Shown here one piece after another: positions 17,841-25,771 of a stretch of 41,929 nucleotides of DNA. The notes under the pieces are model-generated. The model was not told the DNA's origin and made no database searches. It was given only the letters and a program-made list of their open reading frames with translations. Within the stretch, counting starts at the first letter, position 1. Every line of letters starts with the position of its first letter. The position numbers and the translations under genes were made by a program. The stretch comes from a virus, in the IMG/VR virus record IMGVR_UViG_3300020377_000012, positions 1-41,929 of that record; one strand, given 5' to 3'.

Positions 17841-19165
17841 TATCCATTCTCTCCTGCTGCTTGTGCGGAACTAGTTTCTGTTATTGTTTCTGGTGTTTCT
17901 GGTTCTTCTGCTGGAACCTCACCCGATACACTTGGGCCTAATCCTTGGAAACCACCCATCACATCTTCTTGGTCGGTGAGATCAACAATAGCATCTCTGT
18001 GAAGAAGTGTTAGTTCTTTGAAGTTTAAAGACATAGTAATTTCTGATGGAGCACCTTCTGTTCCTTGGAATGAAGTATAATGTCCACCTTGACCATAGTC
18101 TACCACAAAATTTACCAAAGCAGTATCATTAAAGAAGTTAGTAAAGTAAGCATTTTCTTTGTTTTTATACTGGTAGATTATCTCAAACTCAGCAGGATAC
18201 TGTAAAAATAACTGGTGTTCACTTTTTTCTGGTGTCATATATCTTTCAAATACATTAACTATTTTTAAAGCTTGTAACAATTCATGTCTATTCTTGGGTG
18301 CAAATTTAAATGTAAAAGGAAAATTCCTAAAGTTCATCGTTTTAAACAATGTCTCTGTAAATGGGTTTTGTACTTTACGCGACATTAACTCTATACTGGA
18401 TTGAAGTGGTAAGTTTACTCCTAGTTGTTTTGTTATGTTTAATGTACCAGCTGCAGTTCTAAGTAATGCTTGTCCAGCTTCAGTTGAACCATCAGCACTT
18501 TTCAACATATCTGTTACACCTCTAGTTCCACCTTCGGTTACCAATGCACCCATAATAGAACCAAAATCTGTAACATCCCATTGTGCTTGCATTTCATTTT
18601 TTGGAGACATTGGCATAGCCATTCTAATACGAGCAACACATTTTCTGGTAGTTTTAGTTTCTACTAATCCAGCTGCTAATTTACCAGCCTCTCCAGAAAG
18701 TAAAACACCAGCAGCGCCCGCTGCCTTAGTAGTAGCACTCCCAGTTACAACCGCAGCTGCACCAACGCCCGCAACTAAACCAGTTGTTGTATCTTGAACT
18801 ATTTGATTTGCTTGGTCATTACTAAGATTACTCATTAAGTCTTCTCCACGGCCCGCATTTCCTAGATGAGTATTGGCAGCTGCTTCTGCATCTGTCTGTC
18901 TTATCAAAACATTGAACATTATTTGATGGGGGAATTCATCTGTATTATCTAATCCATTTGGGTAAGACAAAGACTGAAATGTAATTTTTTGTTTTGTTGG
19001 TTTTTCTTTTTTGGTGCCTCGTGCTTCTTGAGTGGCACCAGCTGCTGTTGCAACTGCGTCTTCGGTGTTCGTTGGGTCACTTCCTTCTTGTTTACTGCCT
19101 CCGCGTGGGATGCCGCCTGGCAACCAACCACCAAGCTTTTCATCTAACCAATTGTAAACACTCAT
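17840..19165 (-). CDS. 48: Baseplate tail-tube cap gp48
   Basis: A 441-residue protein, longer than T4 gp48 (364 aa). The C-terminal half is the conserved tube-like domain: TMNFRNFPFTFKFAPKNRHE, LLQALKIVNVFERYMTPEKS, then ITMSLNFKELTLLHRDAIVD, equivalent to ITMREIITLNRA at the end of T4 gp48. The N-terminal 60 residues are Gly/Ser/Lys-rich and probably flexible, and an Ala/Gly-rich stretch near 125-165 (GLVAGVGAAAVVTGSATTKA) is hydrophobic enough to look membrane-like but is more likely a buried helix. gp48 closes the hub and seeds the tube. It is the first gene of the leftward operon; a CGGAG ribosome site and a late promoter at 19207-19214 precede it. Confidence 0.85.
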   Translation of the reverse strand: MSVYNWLDEKLGGWLPGGIPRGGSKQEGSDPTNTEDAVATAAGATQEARGTKKEKPTKQKITFQSLSYPNGLDNTDEFPHQIMFNVLIRQTDAEAAANTHLGNAGRGEDLMSNLSNDQANQIVQDTTTGLVAGVGAAAVVTGSATTKAAGAAGVLLSGEAGKLAAGLVETKTTRKCVARIRMAMPMSPKNEMQAQWDVTDFGSIMGALVTEGGTRGVTDMLKSADGSTEAGQALLRTAAGTLNITKQLGVNLPLQSSIELMSRKVQNPFTETLFKTMNFRNFPFTFKFAPKNRHELLQALKIVNVFERYMTPEKSEHQLFLQYPAEFEIIYQYKNKENAYFTNFFNDTALVNFVVDYGQGGHYTSFQGTEGAPSEITMSLNFKELTLLHRDAIVDLTDQEDVMGGFQGLGPSVSGEVPAEEPETPETITETSSAQAAGENG

Positions 19166-19177
19166 GTAAGAACTCCG

Positions 19178-19185
19178 AATAAATA
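19178..19185 (+). promoter_or_regulatory. Probable late promoter AATAAATA for the rightward operon
   Basis: AATAAATAGTAA on the plus strand matches the octamer except for the first base. Start point near 19191 would give gp4 a leader of about 25 bases. It overlaps the 5' leader of gp48 on the other strand, so the divergent promoters share one 50-base region. Confidence 0.5.
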
Positions 19186-19206
19186 GTAATTATGTTATTA
19201 ATGGAC

Positions 19207-19214
19207 TATTTATA
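19207..19214 (-). promoter_or_regulatory. Late promoter TATAAATA for gp48 and the leftward baseplate operon
   Basis: Exact octamer on the minus strand, TATAAATAGTCC. The resulting leader of about 37 bases includes the CGGAG ribosome site of gp48. The octamer lies three bases before the gp4 ATG on the opposite strand. Confidence 0.75.
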
Positions 19215-19216
19215 AG

Positions 19217-19657
19217 ATGCCGTACCGAAAAGATATCCACCAAGGAAAATTTATTCCAAAAAACACAAAAAAATATCGTGGAGACATTTCAGAAGTTATT
19301 TATAGGTCTGCCTATGAACTAAAATTTATGAATTGGTGCGACAAGAACCAAGATGTTTTAGAGTGGGCATCTGAACCTATAGCGATACCCTATAGGTCAC
19401 CAATCGATAGAAGAATACATCGTTACTTTGTTGACTTTTATTTGAAGACAGTTGGTGGTACATATCTGATAGAAATCAAACCAGAACGGTTTACAAAACC
19501 ACCAGAACCAAGAAAGAAAACAAAAAAGTATTTACAAGAGATTGCCCAGTATGGTATCAATGAGTCAAAGTGGAAGTCAGCAAAAGAATTTTGTCTTGAT
19601 AGAGGATGGGAATTTAAAATAATTACTGAAAAAGAATTGGGAATGTATTATAAATAG
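19217..19657 (+). CDS. 4: Head completion nuclease-fold protein gp4
   Basis: A 146-residue protein of the T4 gp4 (gp50/65) head-completion family. The N-terminus KFIPKNTKKYRGDISEVIYR, then SAYELKFMNWCD, is the family signature. The PD-(D/E)XK (TnsA-like) nuclease residues are visible: E34 in YELKF, D73 in FVDFYLK, and E86-I-K88 in YLIEIKPE. In T4, gp4 acts at the packaged DNA end before tail attachment. It is the first rightward gene; no strong ribosome site is seen (only AAG directly before the ATG). Adjacent baseplate genes repeat the T4 neighbourhood of gp4 and gp53. Confidence 0.92.
   Translation: MPYRKDIHQGKFIPKNTKKYRGDISEVIYRSAYELKFMNWCDKNQDVLEWASEPIAIPYRSPIDRRIHRYFVDFYLKTVGGTYLIEIKPERFTKPPEPRKKTKKYLQEIAQYGINESKWKSAKEFCLDRGWEFKIITEKELGMYYK
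19649..19656 (+). promoter_or_regulatory. Late promoter TATAAATA at the end of gp4
   Basis: Exact octamer on the plus strand at the last codons of gp4 (its TAG stop overlaps the final bases). The next ATG begins 7 bases after the octamer, where transcription would be expected to start. It may make a nearly leaderless message for the 189-aa gene. A chance occurrence of Tyr-Lys-stop codons cannot be excluded. Confidence 0.5.
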
Positions 19658-19662
19658 TCGCT

Positions 19663-20232
19663 ATGGCGAATCCATTTCTACAAATAAGACCTAACTCTGA
19701 CTCTGGAAGAAAGTCATTTAATTGGTACATGAACCAAGTAAGGCAGATTATGCGTGGCGTATCTACACCTTCAAGTGCCATAGCAAATGACATTGGTAAA
19801 CCAGTAAGTCAATTTGATATAGGTTCAATGTACTTGTTTAGGTATGACGCGAAATGGAAAGATAAACTACCATACTTTGATGCGTTTCCTCTTTGCCTTC
19901 CATTTGAACCTACAAAAGATGGATTCTGGGGATTGAATTTGCATTATCTACCTTATATGATGAGAGCTCAGTTATTAGGCAAATTAATAGAAACAACAAA
20001 CGATAGAGCGATAGATGATAAAACTACAATGAGATACAACTGGGAACTATTGTCAAACTCTGCACAATTTCCAGAAGTAAAACCATGTGTAAAAAGATAT
20101 TTAACAAAACAAATAAGGTCTAGATTTTTTGAAATCAATCCACAAGATTGGAAAGGTGCTATATTTTTACCAGTAGAAGACTTTAATGTTAGTAAAAACA
20201 CCGTATTCCAAGCGTCTAGGAGAATGATTTAA
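19663..20232 (+). CDS. Conserved T4-like phage protein, unknown function
   Basis: A 189-residue soluble protein. The recognisable core is DIGSMYLFRYDAKWKDKLPY, FDAFPLCLPF, then GFWGLNLHYLPYMMRAQLL, a block I associate with conserved but poorly named proteins of T4-like and other marine phages. Basic residues are common in the C-terminal half (KRYLTKQIRSRF). T4 keeps genes 2 (DNA end protector) and 4 together, and a gp2 role is possible by position, but I cannot match it to T4 gp2 from sequence. It overlaps the next gene by one base (TAATG). No signal peptide or membrane segment. It probably acts in head completion or tail joining. Confidence 0.8.
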   Translation: MANPFLQIRPNSDSGRKSFNWYMNQVRQIMRGVSTPSSAIANDIGKPVSQFDIGSMYLFRYDAKWKDKLPYFDAFPLCLPFEPTKDGFWGLNLHYLPYMMRAQLLGKLIETTNDRAIDDKTTMRYNWELLSNSAQFPEVKPCVKRYLTKQIRSRFFEINPQDWKGAIFLPVEDFNVSKNTVFQASRRMI

Positions 20233-20864
20233 TGGCATATTTTAAAACAAAAGATTTCATTGCGAAAGTTAGAAAGAATGACCTTGCGAGGTCTAATAGG
20301 TTTGAGGTGGTTATTAATTCGCCAGGCCGATTTGTAGAGGATAGAGACATATCATTAATGTGTGAAGAGGCACAAATACCAGGCTTACAAATTCAATGGT
20401 CGCCAACAAAAATATCTCATTGGACAGAACAAAGAGCGCATGGTATAGAATACTTTGGAGACACAGCCGCGTTCACATTTTTCTGTGACGATAATTGGGA
20501 TGTAAGAACATATTTTGAAAACTGGATGACCACTATCGCTGACCCCCTTTCAAAAGAAGTCAGTTTTCCAGACGAACATGTGGGACAGGTAGAAGTATAT
20601 GCTCTTGACAGAGAAGATAACATAGTAACAAGATGGAAACTATATGATGCATTTCCAAGACTCATGAACATTCTACCAATGGGTCAAAGTGCTGAAGGTA
20701 TAGTGAGAGTTAATGTGACATTTGCTTTTAGAAGGTGGACTTCTAGAGGTGTTGTAGCGGGTGATGCAGAAAGGTTGTTTGGAATACTCAATTTCCGTAA
20801 GAACGGTATTAAAAACGCTATCAAAAGTAAAATTGCTCATAATATTAATGATTGGATTGATTAA
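20232..20864 (+). CDS. 54: Tail-tube-fold baseplate protein, gp54-like
   Basis: A 210-residue protein with the tail-tube (gp19-like) pattern: an N-terminal ARSNRFEVVINSP, CEEAQIPGLQIQWSPTKIS, and a C-terminal beta region with EGIVRVNVTFAFRRWTS. T4 gp19 has the similar ARPNLFQVEI and a CKATALPAG segment. T4 gp54 and gp48 also contain tube-like domains, and gp54 starts the tube on the baseplate; gp19 itself normally sits with the sheath gene gp18 rather than here. I therefore favour gp54, although this protein is much shorter than T4 gp54 (320 aa). A second tube protein or a tail terminator remain alternatives. It precedes the assembly-factor pair by 17 bases. Confidence 0.65.
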   Translation: MAYFKTKDFIAKVRKNDLARSNRFEVVINSPGRFVEDRDISLMCEEAQIPGLQIQWSPTKISHWTEQRAHGIEYFGDTAAFTFFCDDNWDVRTYFENWMTTIADPLSKEVSFPDEHVGQVEVYALDREDNIVTRWKLYDAFPRLMNILPMGQSAEGIVRVNVTFAFRRWTSRGVVAGDAERLFGILNFRKNGIKNAIKSKIAHNINDWID

Positions 20865-20881
20865 ATTATTGGAGGTTTGTA

Positions 20882-21565
20882 ATGACACTACCAAAGGCGA
20901 AATATCCTTTGACAGACATTTTTGTCTATTCGTTAGATAAAAAAATTCCGTTTAGACAATTCTTAGTAAAAGAAGAAAGATTATTTGAGAGCCCAGACTC
21001 GGACAGACATGTTCTAATAAAATCAATATCAGATTGTATCACTAGTTGTTCTCTGGGTAAAGTGGATGGAACTACTTTACCTATCTTTGACTTACAGAAC
21101 ATATGGATTCAATTATCTAAAATTTCTGAAATAGAAATACCAGACTGGGCATTCATGTGTGGAGACTGTGGAGAGTATAATACACAGTCAATAAATTATG
21201 ATGACTTTGGATTCAAACTAACTGATTATCACACCGACATACTTCCACTAAGAGATGATTTGATAGTAAAAATGAGATATCCTACCGCTGGTGAATTATT
21301 TGAATTTGATAAAGAAAAAATACCGTATTATGATATAGCTGCTACATGTATCGACTCAATTAAAATAAAAGGGGAAAAGGTAGAGAATATATCAGAAGAA
21401 GAAAAAATAGAATTTATAGAAACTTTGACAAGTTCAGAGTTTGAAATGATAACATTATTTTTTGCATCAATGCCTGTGGTGCAAAATGTAATAGAGTTTG
21501 AATGTGGAAAATGTGGAACTGAAAATCAGGCAGTAATGAATGGATTTTTCGGTGAATCAGAATAG
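20882..21565 (+). CDS. Baseplate hub/tail assembly protein, gp26/gp51 type, copy A
   Basis: A 227-residue protein of the T4 baseplate assembly family that includes gp26. It begins MTLPKAKYPLTDIFVYSLDK and has IPFRQFLVKEERL, like the RPFVVKEEK of gp26. Two CxxC pairs (CGDC near 90 and CGKC near 214) could bind one zinc. The ATG has a perfect GGAGG site. Copy B follows directly, with the same layout: PFLVKEE, the Cys pairs and a KMRYP/KMKYP segment. In T4 these factors are needed to build the hub around the tape measure but are scarce or absent in the virion. This copy has GGA TTT TTC near its end, but a -1 shift there would meet TGA within two codons. Confidence 0.82.
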   Translation: MTLPKAKYPLTDIFVYSLDKKIPFRQFLVKEERLFESPDSDRHVLIKSISDCITSCSLGKVDGTTLPIFDLQNIWIQLSKISEIEIPDWAFMCGDCGEYNTQSINYDDFGFKLTDYHTDILPLRDDLIVKMRYPTAGELFEFDKEKIPYYDIAATCIDSIKIKGEKVENISEEEKIEFIETLTSSEFEMITLFFASMPVVQNVIEFECGKCGTENQAVMNGFFGESE

Positions 21566-21579
21566 GTTTGGAGGATAAT

Positions 21580-22281
21580 ATGGCACTACCACAAACTGAA
21601 CATCCTCTGATAGATGTTCATATACACTCTCTTAATAAGAGTGTTAAATTCAGACCTTTCCTAGTAAAAGAAGAAAAATTGCTTGTCTTAGCAAATGAAA
21701 CTAAAGACCAAGACGAAATGATTAGAGCCACTCAACAAGTGGTAACTAATTGTTCTTTTGGTAAAGTACAGGGAGATGAACTTCCCATATTTGACATGCA
21801 AAAAATCTTTTTAGAATTAAGAAAGGTCTCAGTATCAGACACAGTAGACATAAGGTTACTATGTGGACATTGTGAAGCACCAATAGATATTCAAATAGAA
21901 TTGGATACCTTTAAACTTCATGAAACAGAAGGACACGCGATGGACTTTCAGATTGCTGAGGATATATCAGTAAAAATGAAATATCCTAATGCTAAAGAAC
22001 TTACTGCTCTAGGACAATCAGAGACAGAAGGTGACATCTATAAAGTCGCTGAGACTTGTATAGAAACTGTTTTCTATGGAGATGCAATCATTGAGTTTAA
22101 AGAACTAAGGGAAGAAGAAAGAAGTGATTTTATTGACAACCTAACTTCAGAACAGTTCTCACATATCAAAAACTTTTTTGAGACAATGCCAGTAATAGAA
22201 AACCATGTCGAATATAAATGCAACAAGTGTAAAAAAGACAATGTTGCTTACTTGAATGGGTATTACGATTTTTTCGTATAA
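21580..22281 (+). CDS. 26: Baseplate hub/tail assembly protein, gp26/gp51 type, copy B (probable frameshift donor)
   Basis: A 233-residue paralogue of the preceding gene. The start is the ATG at 21580, with GGAGG seven bases upstream; the longer frame from a TTG at 21568 would include that site. Signature parts are MALPQTEHPLIDVHIHSLNK, VKFRPFLVKEEKLL, KYPNAKELTALG and two CxxC pairs, CGHC and CNKC. The last codons are GAT TTT TTC GTA TAA, containing TTTTTTC in the correct phase for a -1 shift. A shift would add 63 residues from the next frame, giving a 295-residue product. That is the organisation of lambda G/GT tail chaperones just before a tape measure gene. The family call is solid; the frameshift is inference. 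Confidence 0.85.
   Translation: MALPQTEHPLIDVHIHSLNKSVKFRPFLVKEEKLLVLANETKDQDEMIRATQQVVTNCSFGKVQGDELPIFDMQKIFLELRKVSVSDTVDIRLLCGHCEAPIDIQIELDTFKLHETEGHAMDFQIAEDISVKMKYPNAKELTALGQSETEGDIYKVAETCIETVFYGDAIIEFKELREEERSDFIDNLTSEQFSHIKNFFETMPVIENHVEYKCNKCKKDNVAYLNGYYDFFV
22269..22275 (+). promoter_or_regulatory. Canonical -1 slippery heptamer T TTT TTC
   Basis: In the frame of copy B the bases read GAT TTT TTC GTA TAA, so the heptamer has the X XXY YYZ phasing needed for tandem slippage. After a -1 shift the next codons CGT ATA AGC stay open for 63 codons up to 22466, into the downstream 44-codon frame. The normal stop is only two codons after the site. Confidence 0.7.
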
Positions 22282-22466
22282 GCCTTTTCCATGAAAATTT
22301 AGAAAATTACTTTAAAACTAACTTTCTACTAATGCAAGAACATAAATACAGTTTAACAGAAATAGAAAGTTGGGTTCCGTGGGAAAGGCAAGTATACATT
22401 TCGATGTTGGTTCAACATTTGAAGAAAAAAGCGGACGCAATCAAAAATAATAAATGGAGACAATAA
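22275..22466 (+). CDS. Frameshift extension / 44-aa frame before the tape measure
   Basis: An ATG at 22332 gives 44 residues beginning MQEHKYSLTEIESWVPWERQ and ending KNNKWRQ. No good ribosome site precedes that ATG. The same frame is open upstream to 22275, where it would be entered by a -1 shift from copy B, and the extra stretch ISLFHENLENYFKTNFLLMQ reads as natural protein, with a helix-like pattern continuous with what follows. This argues that the true product is the C-terminal extension of copy B rather than a free small protein. In lambda-like tails the equivalent T part binds the tape measure. The frame ends 1 base before the tape measure ATG. Confidence 0.72.
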   Translation, partial: RISLFHENLENYFKTNFLLMQEHKYSLTEIESWVPWERQVYISMLVQHLKKKADAIKNNKWRQ

Positions 22467-22467
22467 A

Positions 22468-24264
22468 ATGGCATTCTTTATACCCGCTTTGATGGGAGCA
22501 GCAAGATTTGGAGGAATGGCTCTAGCTAGAACTGCTGGGGTTGCAAAATCTGGATTAAGAGCGGCGGGTTCTTTGGGTAAAGGTGCGCTTGGATTTGGTG
22601 CTGGAGCAGCTTTGGCAGGAGGCGGTCAAGGTATGCAAACTGCCGTACCTTCCTCTAATGAATCAATGGACAATGTTATTCCGTTTCCAACATCTGCTGG
22701 TGGTGGAAATAGAGGCGGAGGTTCAGGCGGAGTATCGACAGCTCAAGCTACTTCCGCGTTACAGGATGGAGATTCTTCAAACCCCACAGTTAATGCTTTA
22801 AATGAAATAAGAGAAGTCTTAGTAAGTATAAAGGGTGATACCGCTACTATAGCAACTGGATTCGCCGCCCCTAAAGCAGAGTCACCAGACGAAAATAAAT
22901 TAAATGCAATGTTTGGTGGAAAGGGTGGTGGTAGGTCATTACCAGTAGGTAGTGCTGGATTAGGAACTGCTGTCGGTGGTCTTGCTGCTCTGGGTGCTAT
23001 GGGTATGTTTGATACTGAAACATCTGAAAAAAGAGCCAAAGAAGTTCAAACGAAACTTGAAGATGGCACAGATAATTTCATAACAAAAATAACACAATCA
23101 CTAGTAACACAAGGTAATAAATTAATTGCCGCTCAGACTTTAGGACAAGGTGCAAAATCTGCCGTCAAAGCTGGAGCAGGAATGATTGCAAGTGGAGTTA
23201 AAAAAGTTACAACCCCTTCACTTGATAAAGCTGGGACGCCCTCGATAGACAGTTCTAAGGTAGTTGGTACTACACCAGATGGCAAAAATGTAGTGCAATC
23301 ACAAAAAGGTAATTTTACTGTACAAGGCGCGGATGGTAAACCAACCACGAATATGGTAAAACCAGAAAATGTGAAACCACTAAAAGTTAAAATTGATGGG
23401 CCAACCAAAGCAAAAACAAGCGCATTGGCCAAAACTGGTGATTTAGCAGCTTCATTGATGAAAAATATTGGTAAGTATGGTATTAAACAAGTACCCTTAG
23501 TGGGTGCAGTTGCTGGTCTTGGAATGGCAGCACATCGATTATTCAAAGGAGATTCGGCAGGGGCAGCTGCGGAACTGGCTGGTGTCGCGTTAGTTGGGCC
23601 GTTAGGTGGTGTATCAATAGATGCTGGTCTTCTTGCTAGAGATATGTACAATGATGTTTATGGTGACCCAGATAGTGATGATGCATCACTTAAATTTCCA
23701 CATGATAGTGATGTATTGAGTCCAATAGAAACTAATTACTTTGAAAAGTATGGAGCTATAATTGATTATGTGAAAGGCAAACTTAAAGAAATGAAAGATA
23801 ATCTTGGTAAAGGTGAATTGGAAAAACCAACATCTGCAAGACCAACAGAAAAAGGATTTTTTCAGACTGATAAAGGATTGGCTGCCGAACAAAAACGATG
23901 GGACGAAAAATTTGGTGCAACTCACAATGAGGATGGAAGTCTAAAAGTTCCGTCACCAGAAATGCAAATGCAAGCGGCAGAATCTACTACCCCAACAGAT
24001 TTAATTGGAGACTCCGCTCCAGCAGAAACAGAAAGTGGTTCTATAACAATAGATTCAGCATCCAATCAAGTAGCAAACGCTCAAGCATCTGCAAGTGAAG
24101 AAAAGGCAATGCAAGTTGCAGCTATACAAAGTGATGCAATGCAATCATTACAACAAGTAGTTGGTGGTCTTGGTGGAAAAGTAGAATACTTGCCTGTCCT
24201 AGTAACAGATAAGACAGTTGTAGATACTGAAGTTAATAAACTTATGGTTCAAAAGAACAATTAA
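22468..24264 (+). CDS. Putative tape measure / hub protein, gp29-like
   Basis: A 598-residue protein, nearly the length of T4 gp29 (590 aa), the tape measure. The first 60 residues are Ala/Gly-rich and hydrophobic (MAFFIPALMGAARFGGMALA). A Gly/Ser-rich linker follows, and a second hydrophobic region occurs near 340-395 (GIKQVPLVGAVAGLGMAAHR). The rest is low-complexity, Lys/Asp/Ser/Thr-rich and helical. This composition and the position directly after the assembly pair fit a tape measure. At the usual 1.5 angstrom per residue it would specify a tail of about 90 nm. I see no direct alignment to gp29, so the call rests on context, length and composition. The ATG has GGAGA 9 bases upstream. Its end overlaps the convergent radical SAM gene by 23 bases. 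Confidence 0.68.
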   Translation: MAFFIPALMGAARFGGMALARTAGVAKSGLRAAGSLGKGALGFGAGAALAGGGQGMQTAVPSSNESMDNVIPFPTSAGGGNRGGGSGGVSTAQATSALQDGDSSNPTVNALNEIREVLVSIKGDTATIATGFAAPKAESPDENKLNAMFGGKGGGRSLPVGSAGLGTAVGGLAALGAMGMFDTETSEKRAKEVQTKLEDGTDNFITKITQSLVTQGNKLIAAQTLGQGAKSAVKAGAGMIASGVKKVTTPSLDKAGTPSIDSSKVVGTTPDGKNVVQSQKGNFTVQGADGKPTTNMVKPENVKPLKVKIDGPTKAKTSALAKTGDLAASLMKNIGKYGIKQVPLVGAVAGLGMAAHRLFKGDSAGAAAELAGVALVGPLGGVSIDAGLLARDMYNDVYGDPDSDDASLKFPHDSDVLSPIETNYFEKYGAIIDYVKGKLKEMKDNLGKGELEKPTSARPTEKGFFQTDKGLAAEQKRWDEKFGATHNEDGSLKVPSPEMQMQAAESTTPTDLIGDSAPAETESGSITIDSASNQVANAQASASEEKAMQVAAIQSDAMQSLQQVVGGLGGKVEYLPVLVTDKTVVDTEVNKLMVQKNN

Positions 24265-25771
24265 GTTTTTTCTGAATATATCCATCAACATGGTCTAGAA
24301 TAAAACTTTCTCTTCTTTCCATGTGAGTTTGTGTCTGAAAATCATTCCAAGTTACACTAGGGTCAATGAAAAACTTATCATACATGAATGGGTCTAATAC
24401 ATTTTTTAGTTTTGCTTTACTAAACTCTTCCACGCAAAATTTAAAACACTCATACATGCTAGAGTAGTCATTTTCCCACATAATGTACTCGCCAGAGGTC
24501 GCCACATAGTCGTAGAGGACTTTATAGAACGGATTGATACTCATATCCCACTTTATATCATCTTCGGGGAATTTACCCTCTCTATATCCATATTCTTTCC
24601 AATTTAAATCAAATTCTGAACTATGATTGAGAGATGGTTTACCTAGTAACTTAATCATCAATATATTCATATGATAACTCTGGTCTGCCCAGTATTCAGA
24701 ACACCATTTTACTGTATCGCGTAGACTATCAATGGTTTCGTATGGAAGTCCAGATATTAATGATATATGACCTTTGTAGAATCCAGCATTTTTCTGAAAG
24801 TATTCTTTTACTTCTAATAGTCCGTCCTGTATCCTACCAGTATTCATTCCCTTACCAACAGATTTAGCTGCCTTGTGGTTCATACTTTCAATACCATAGA
24901 AGTGAGATGTAATTCCCATCTTAATTAGGTTATCCCAATCTTTAGGACGCGAAGCTATTAAATCACCACGGATATACGCGGTCATCTTTGGTTGAAATGG
25001 AAGTTTTTCTATTACATTAGCAAACTTCTCAATCTTCTGTGGACTGTCATTGAATGTTTCATCTAGGACAATATAATGTTCTGTTCCCCACTTATCATAA
25101 TTCTCTAACATCTCATCATAGACGCTTTCTGCTGTACGAGAGTAATCACCCTTGACGCCTAGTATCGGGAAACTACAGAACTTACATTTGAACTTACATC
25201 CACGAGCAAACTCCAAAAGAAGTATTTCCCTTGGGTTCATAAAATCTGTTTCTTGGTAAGATACTGTTAAATCTTCTTTCGGAAATGATTTGTAATTTAC
25301 ATAACAGTTAATTACTTTATTGAAGTGTATCGGTTCTGGCCCACCATCGAAATGTTTCATCAATTCCAACATGGCGTTTTCACCGTAACCATAGACATAC
25401 CAATCCATGTCCAGACTACGCATACTATCATTTTGACTACCAGCAACACGCGGTATATTTGGATATTCTTGTTTTAACCATTCAACCAGTTCTTTAACAA
25501 CTGGACTATCTAAAAAGAATGTAGAACCAAATCCAAAGAACTTACACTTTTCTGCTCTAGGTTTTAAATATTTTTTAAGTTGTTCTATTTTCCATCTGTG
25601 GACATAATCTATTACATCTATATTATAACCGTTCTGCCTCAAAAAAGTGGCAATCTTGTGTCCGCCTGAACTTCTTCTTATTGAGATGTTTTTTGAATCT
25701 TCTTTATGAATTGACCCAGCAAAGTCTTCTAGTTGTCCACCAAATATAATTCCATCCATAATTTTCGCCAT
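24242..25771 (-). CDS. B12-binding-type radical SAM enzyme
   Basis: A 509-residue enzyme. Residues 1-160 look like a Rossmann-type B12-binding domain (SSGGHKIATFLRQNGYNIDV, ending WYVYGYGENAMLELM). A radical SAM core follows with the iron-sulfur motif in LEFARGCKFKCKFCSFP (C-x3-C-x2-C) near residue 195, then MTAYIRGDLI and FYGIESMNHKA. Such two-domain enzymes do methylations, ring formations or methylthiolations. The substrate is unknown. It is the only non-core gene between the tail operon and gp32. Its ATG comes directly after the T-run of the gene 32 terminator, with no ribosome site; an alternative ATG lies four codons in. A late promoter in the terminator loop probably drives it. Confidence 0.82.
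   Translation of the reverse strand: MAKIMDGIIFGGQLEDFAGSIHKEDSKNISIRRSSGGHKIATFLRQNGYNIDVIDYVHRWKIEQLKKYLKPRAEKCKFFGFGSTFFLDSPVVKELVEWLKQEYPNIPRVAGSQNDSMRSLDMDWYVYGYGENAMLELMKHFDGGPEPIHFNKVINCYVNYKSFPKEDLTVSYQETDFMNPREILLLEFARGCKFKCKFCSFPILGVKGDYSRTAESVYDEMLENYDKWGTEHYIVLDETFNDSPQKIEKFANVIEKLPFQPKMTAYIRGDLIASRPKDWDNLIKMGITSHFYGIESMNHKAAKSVGKGMNTGRIQDGLLEVKEYFQKNAGFYKGHISLISGLPYETIDSLRDTVKWCSEYWADQSYHMNILMIKLLGKPSLNHSSEFDLNWKEYGYREGKFPEDDIKWDMSINPFYKVLYDYVATSGEYIMWENDYSSMYECFKFCVEEFSKAKLKNVLDPFMYDKFFIDPSVTWNDFQTQTHMERRESFILDHVDGYIQKKLNCSFEP

Noticed and set aside
21535-21565. Frameshift site at the end of the first gp26-type gene (GGA TTT TTC)
   Set aside because: The heptamer is not canonical at the P-site and the -1 frame meets TGA within two codons.
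22341-22348. CATAAATA as a late promoter before the tape measure
   Set aside because: It lies within a coding frame (His-Lys-Tyr) and has no other support.
24247-24275. Bidirectional terminator between the tape measure and radical SAM genes
   Set aside because: GTTC-AAAA-GAAC is only a 4-bp stem and the T-run lies 7 bases away; too weak.
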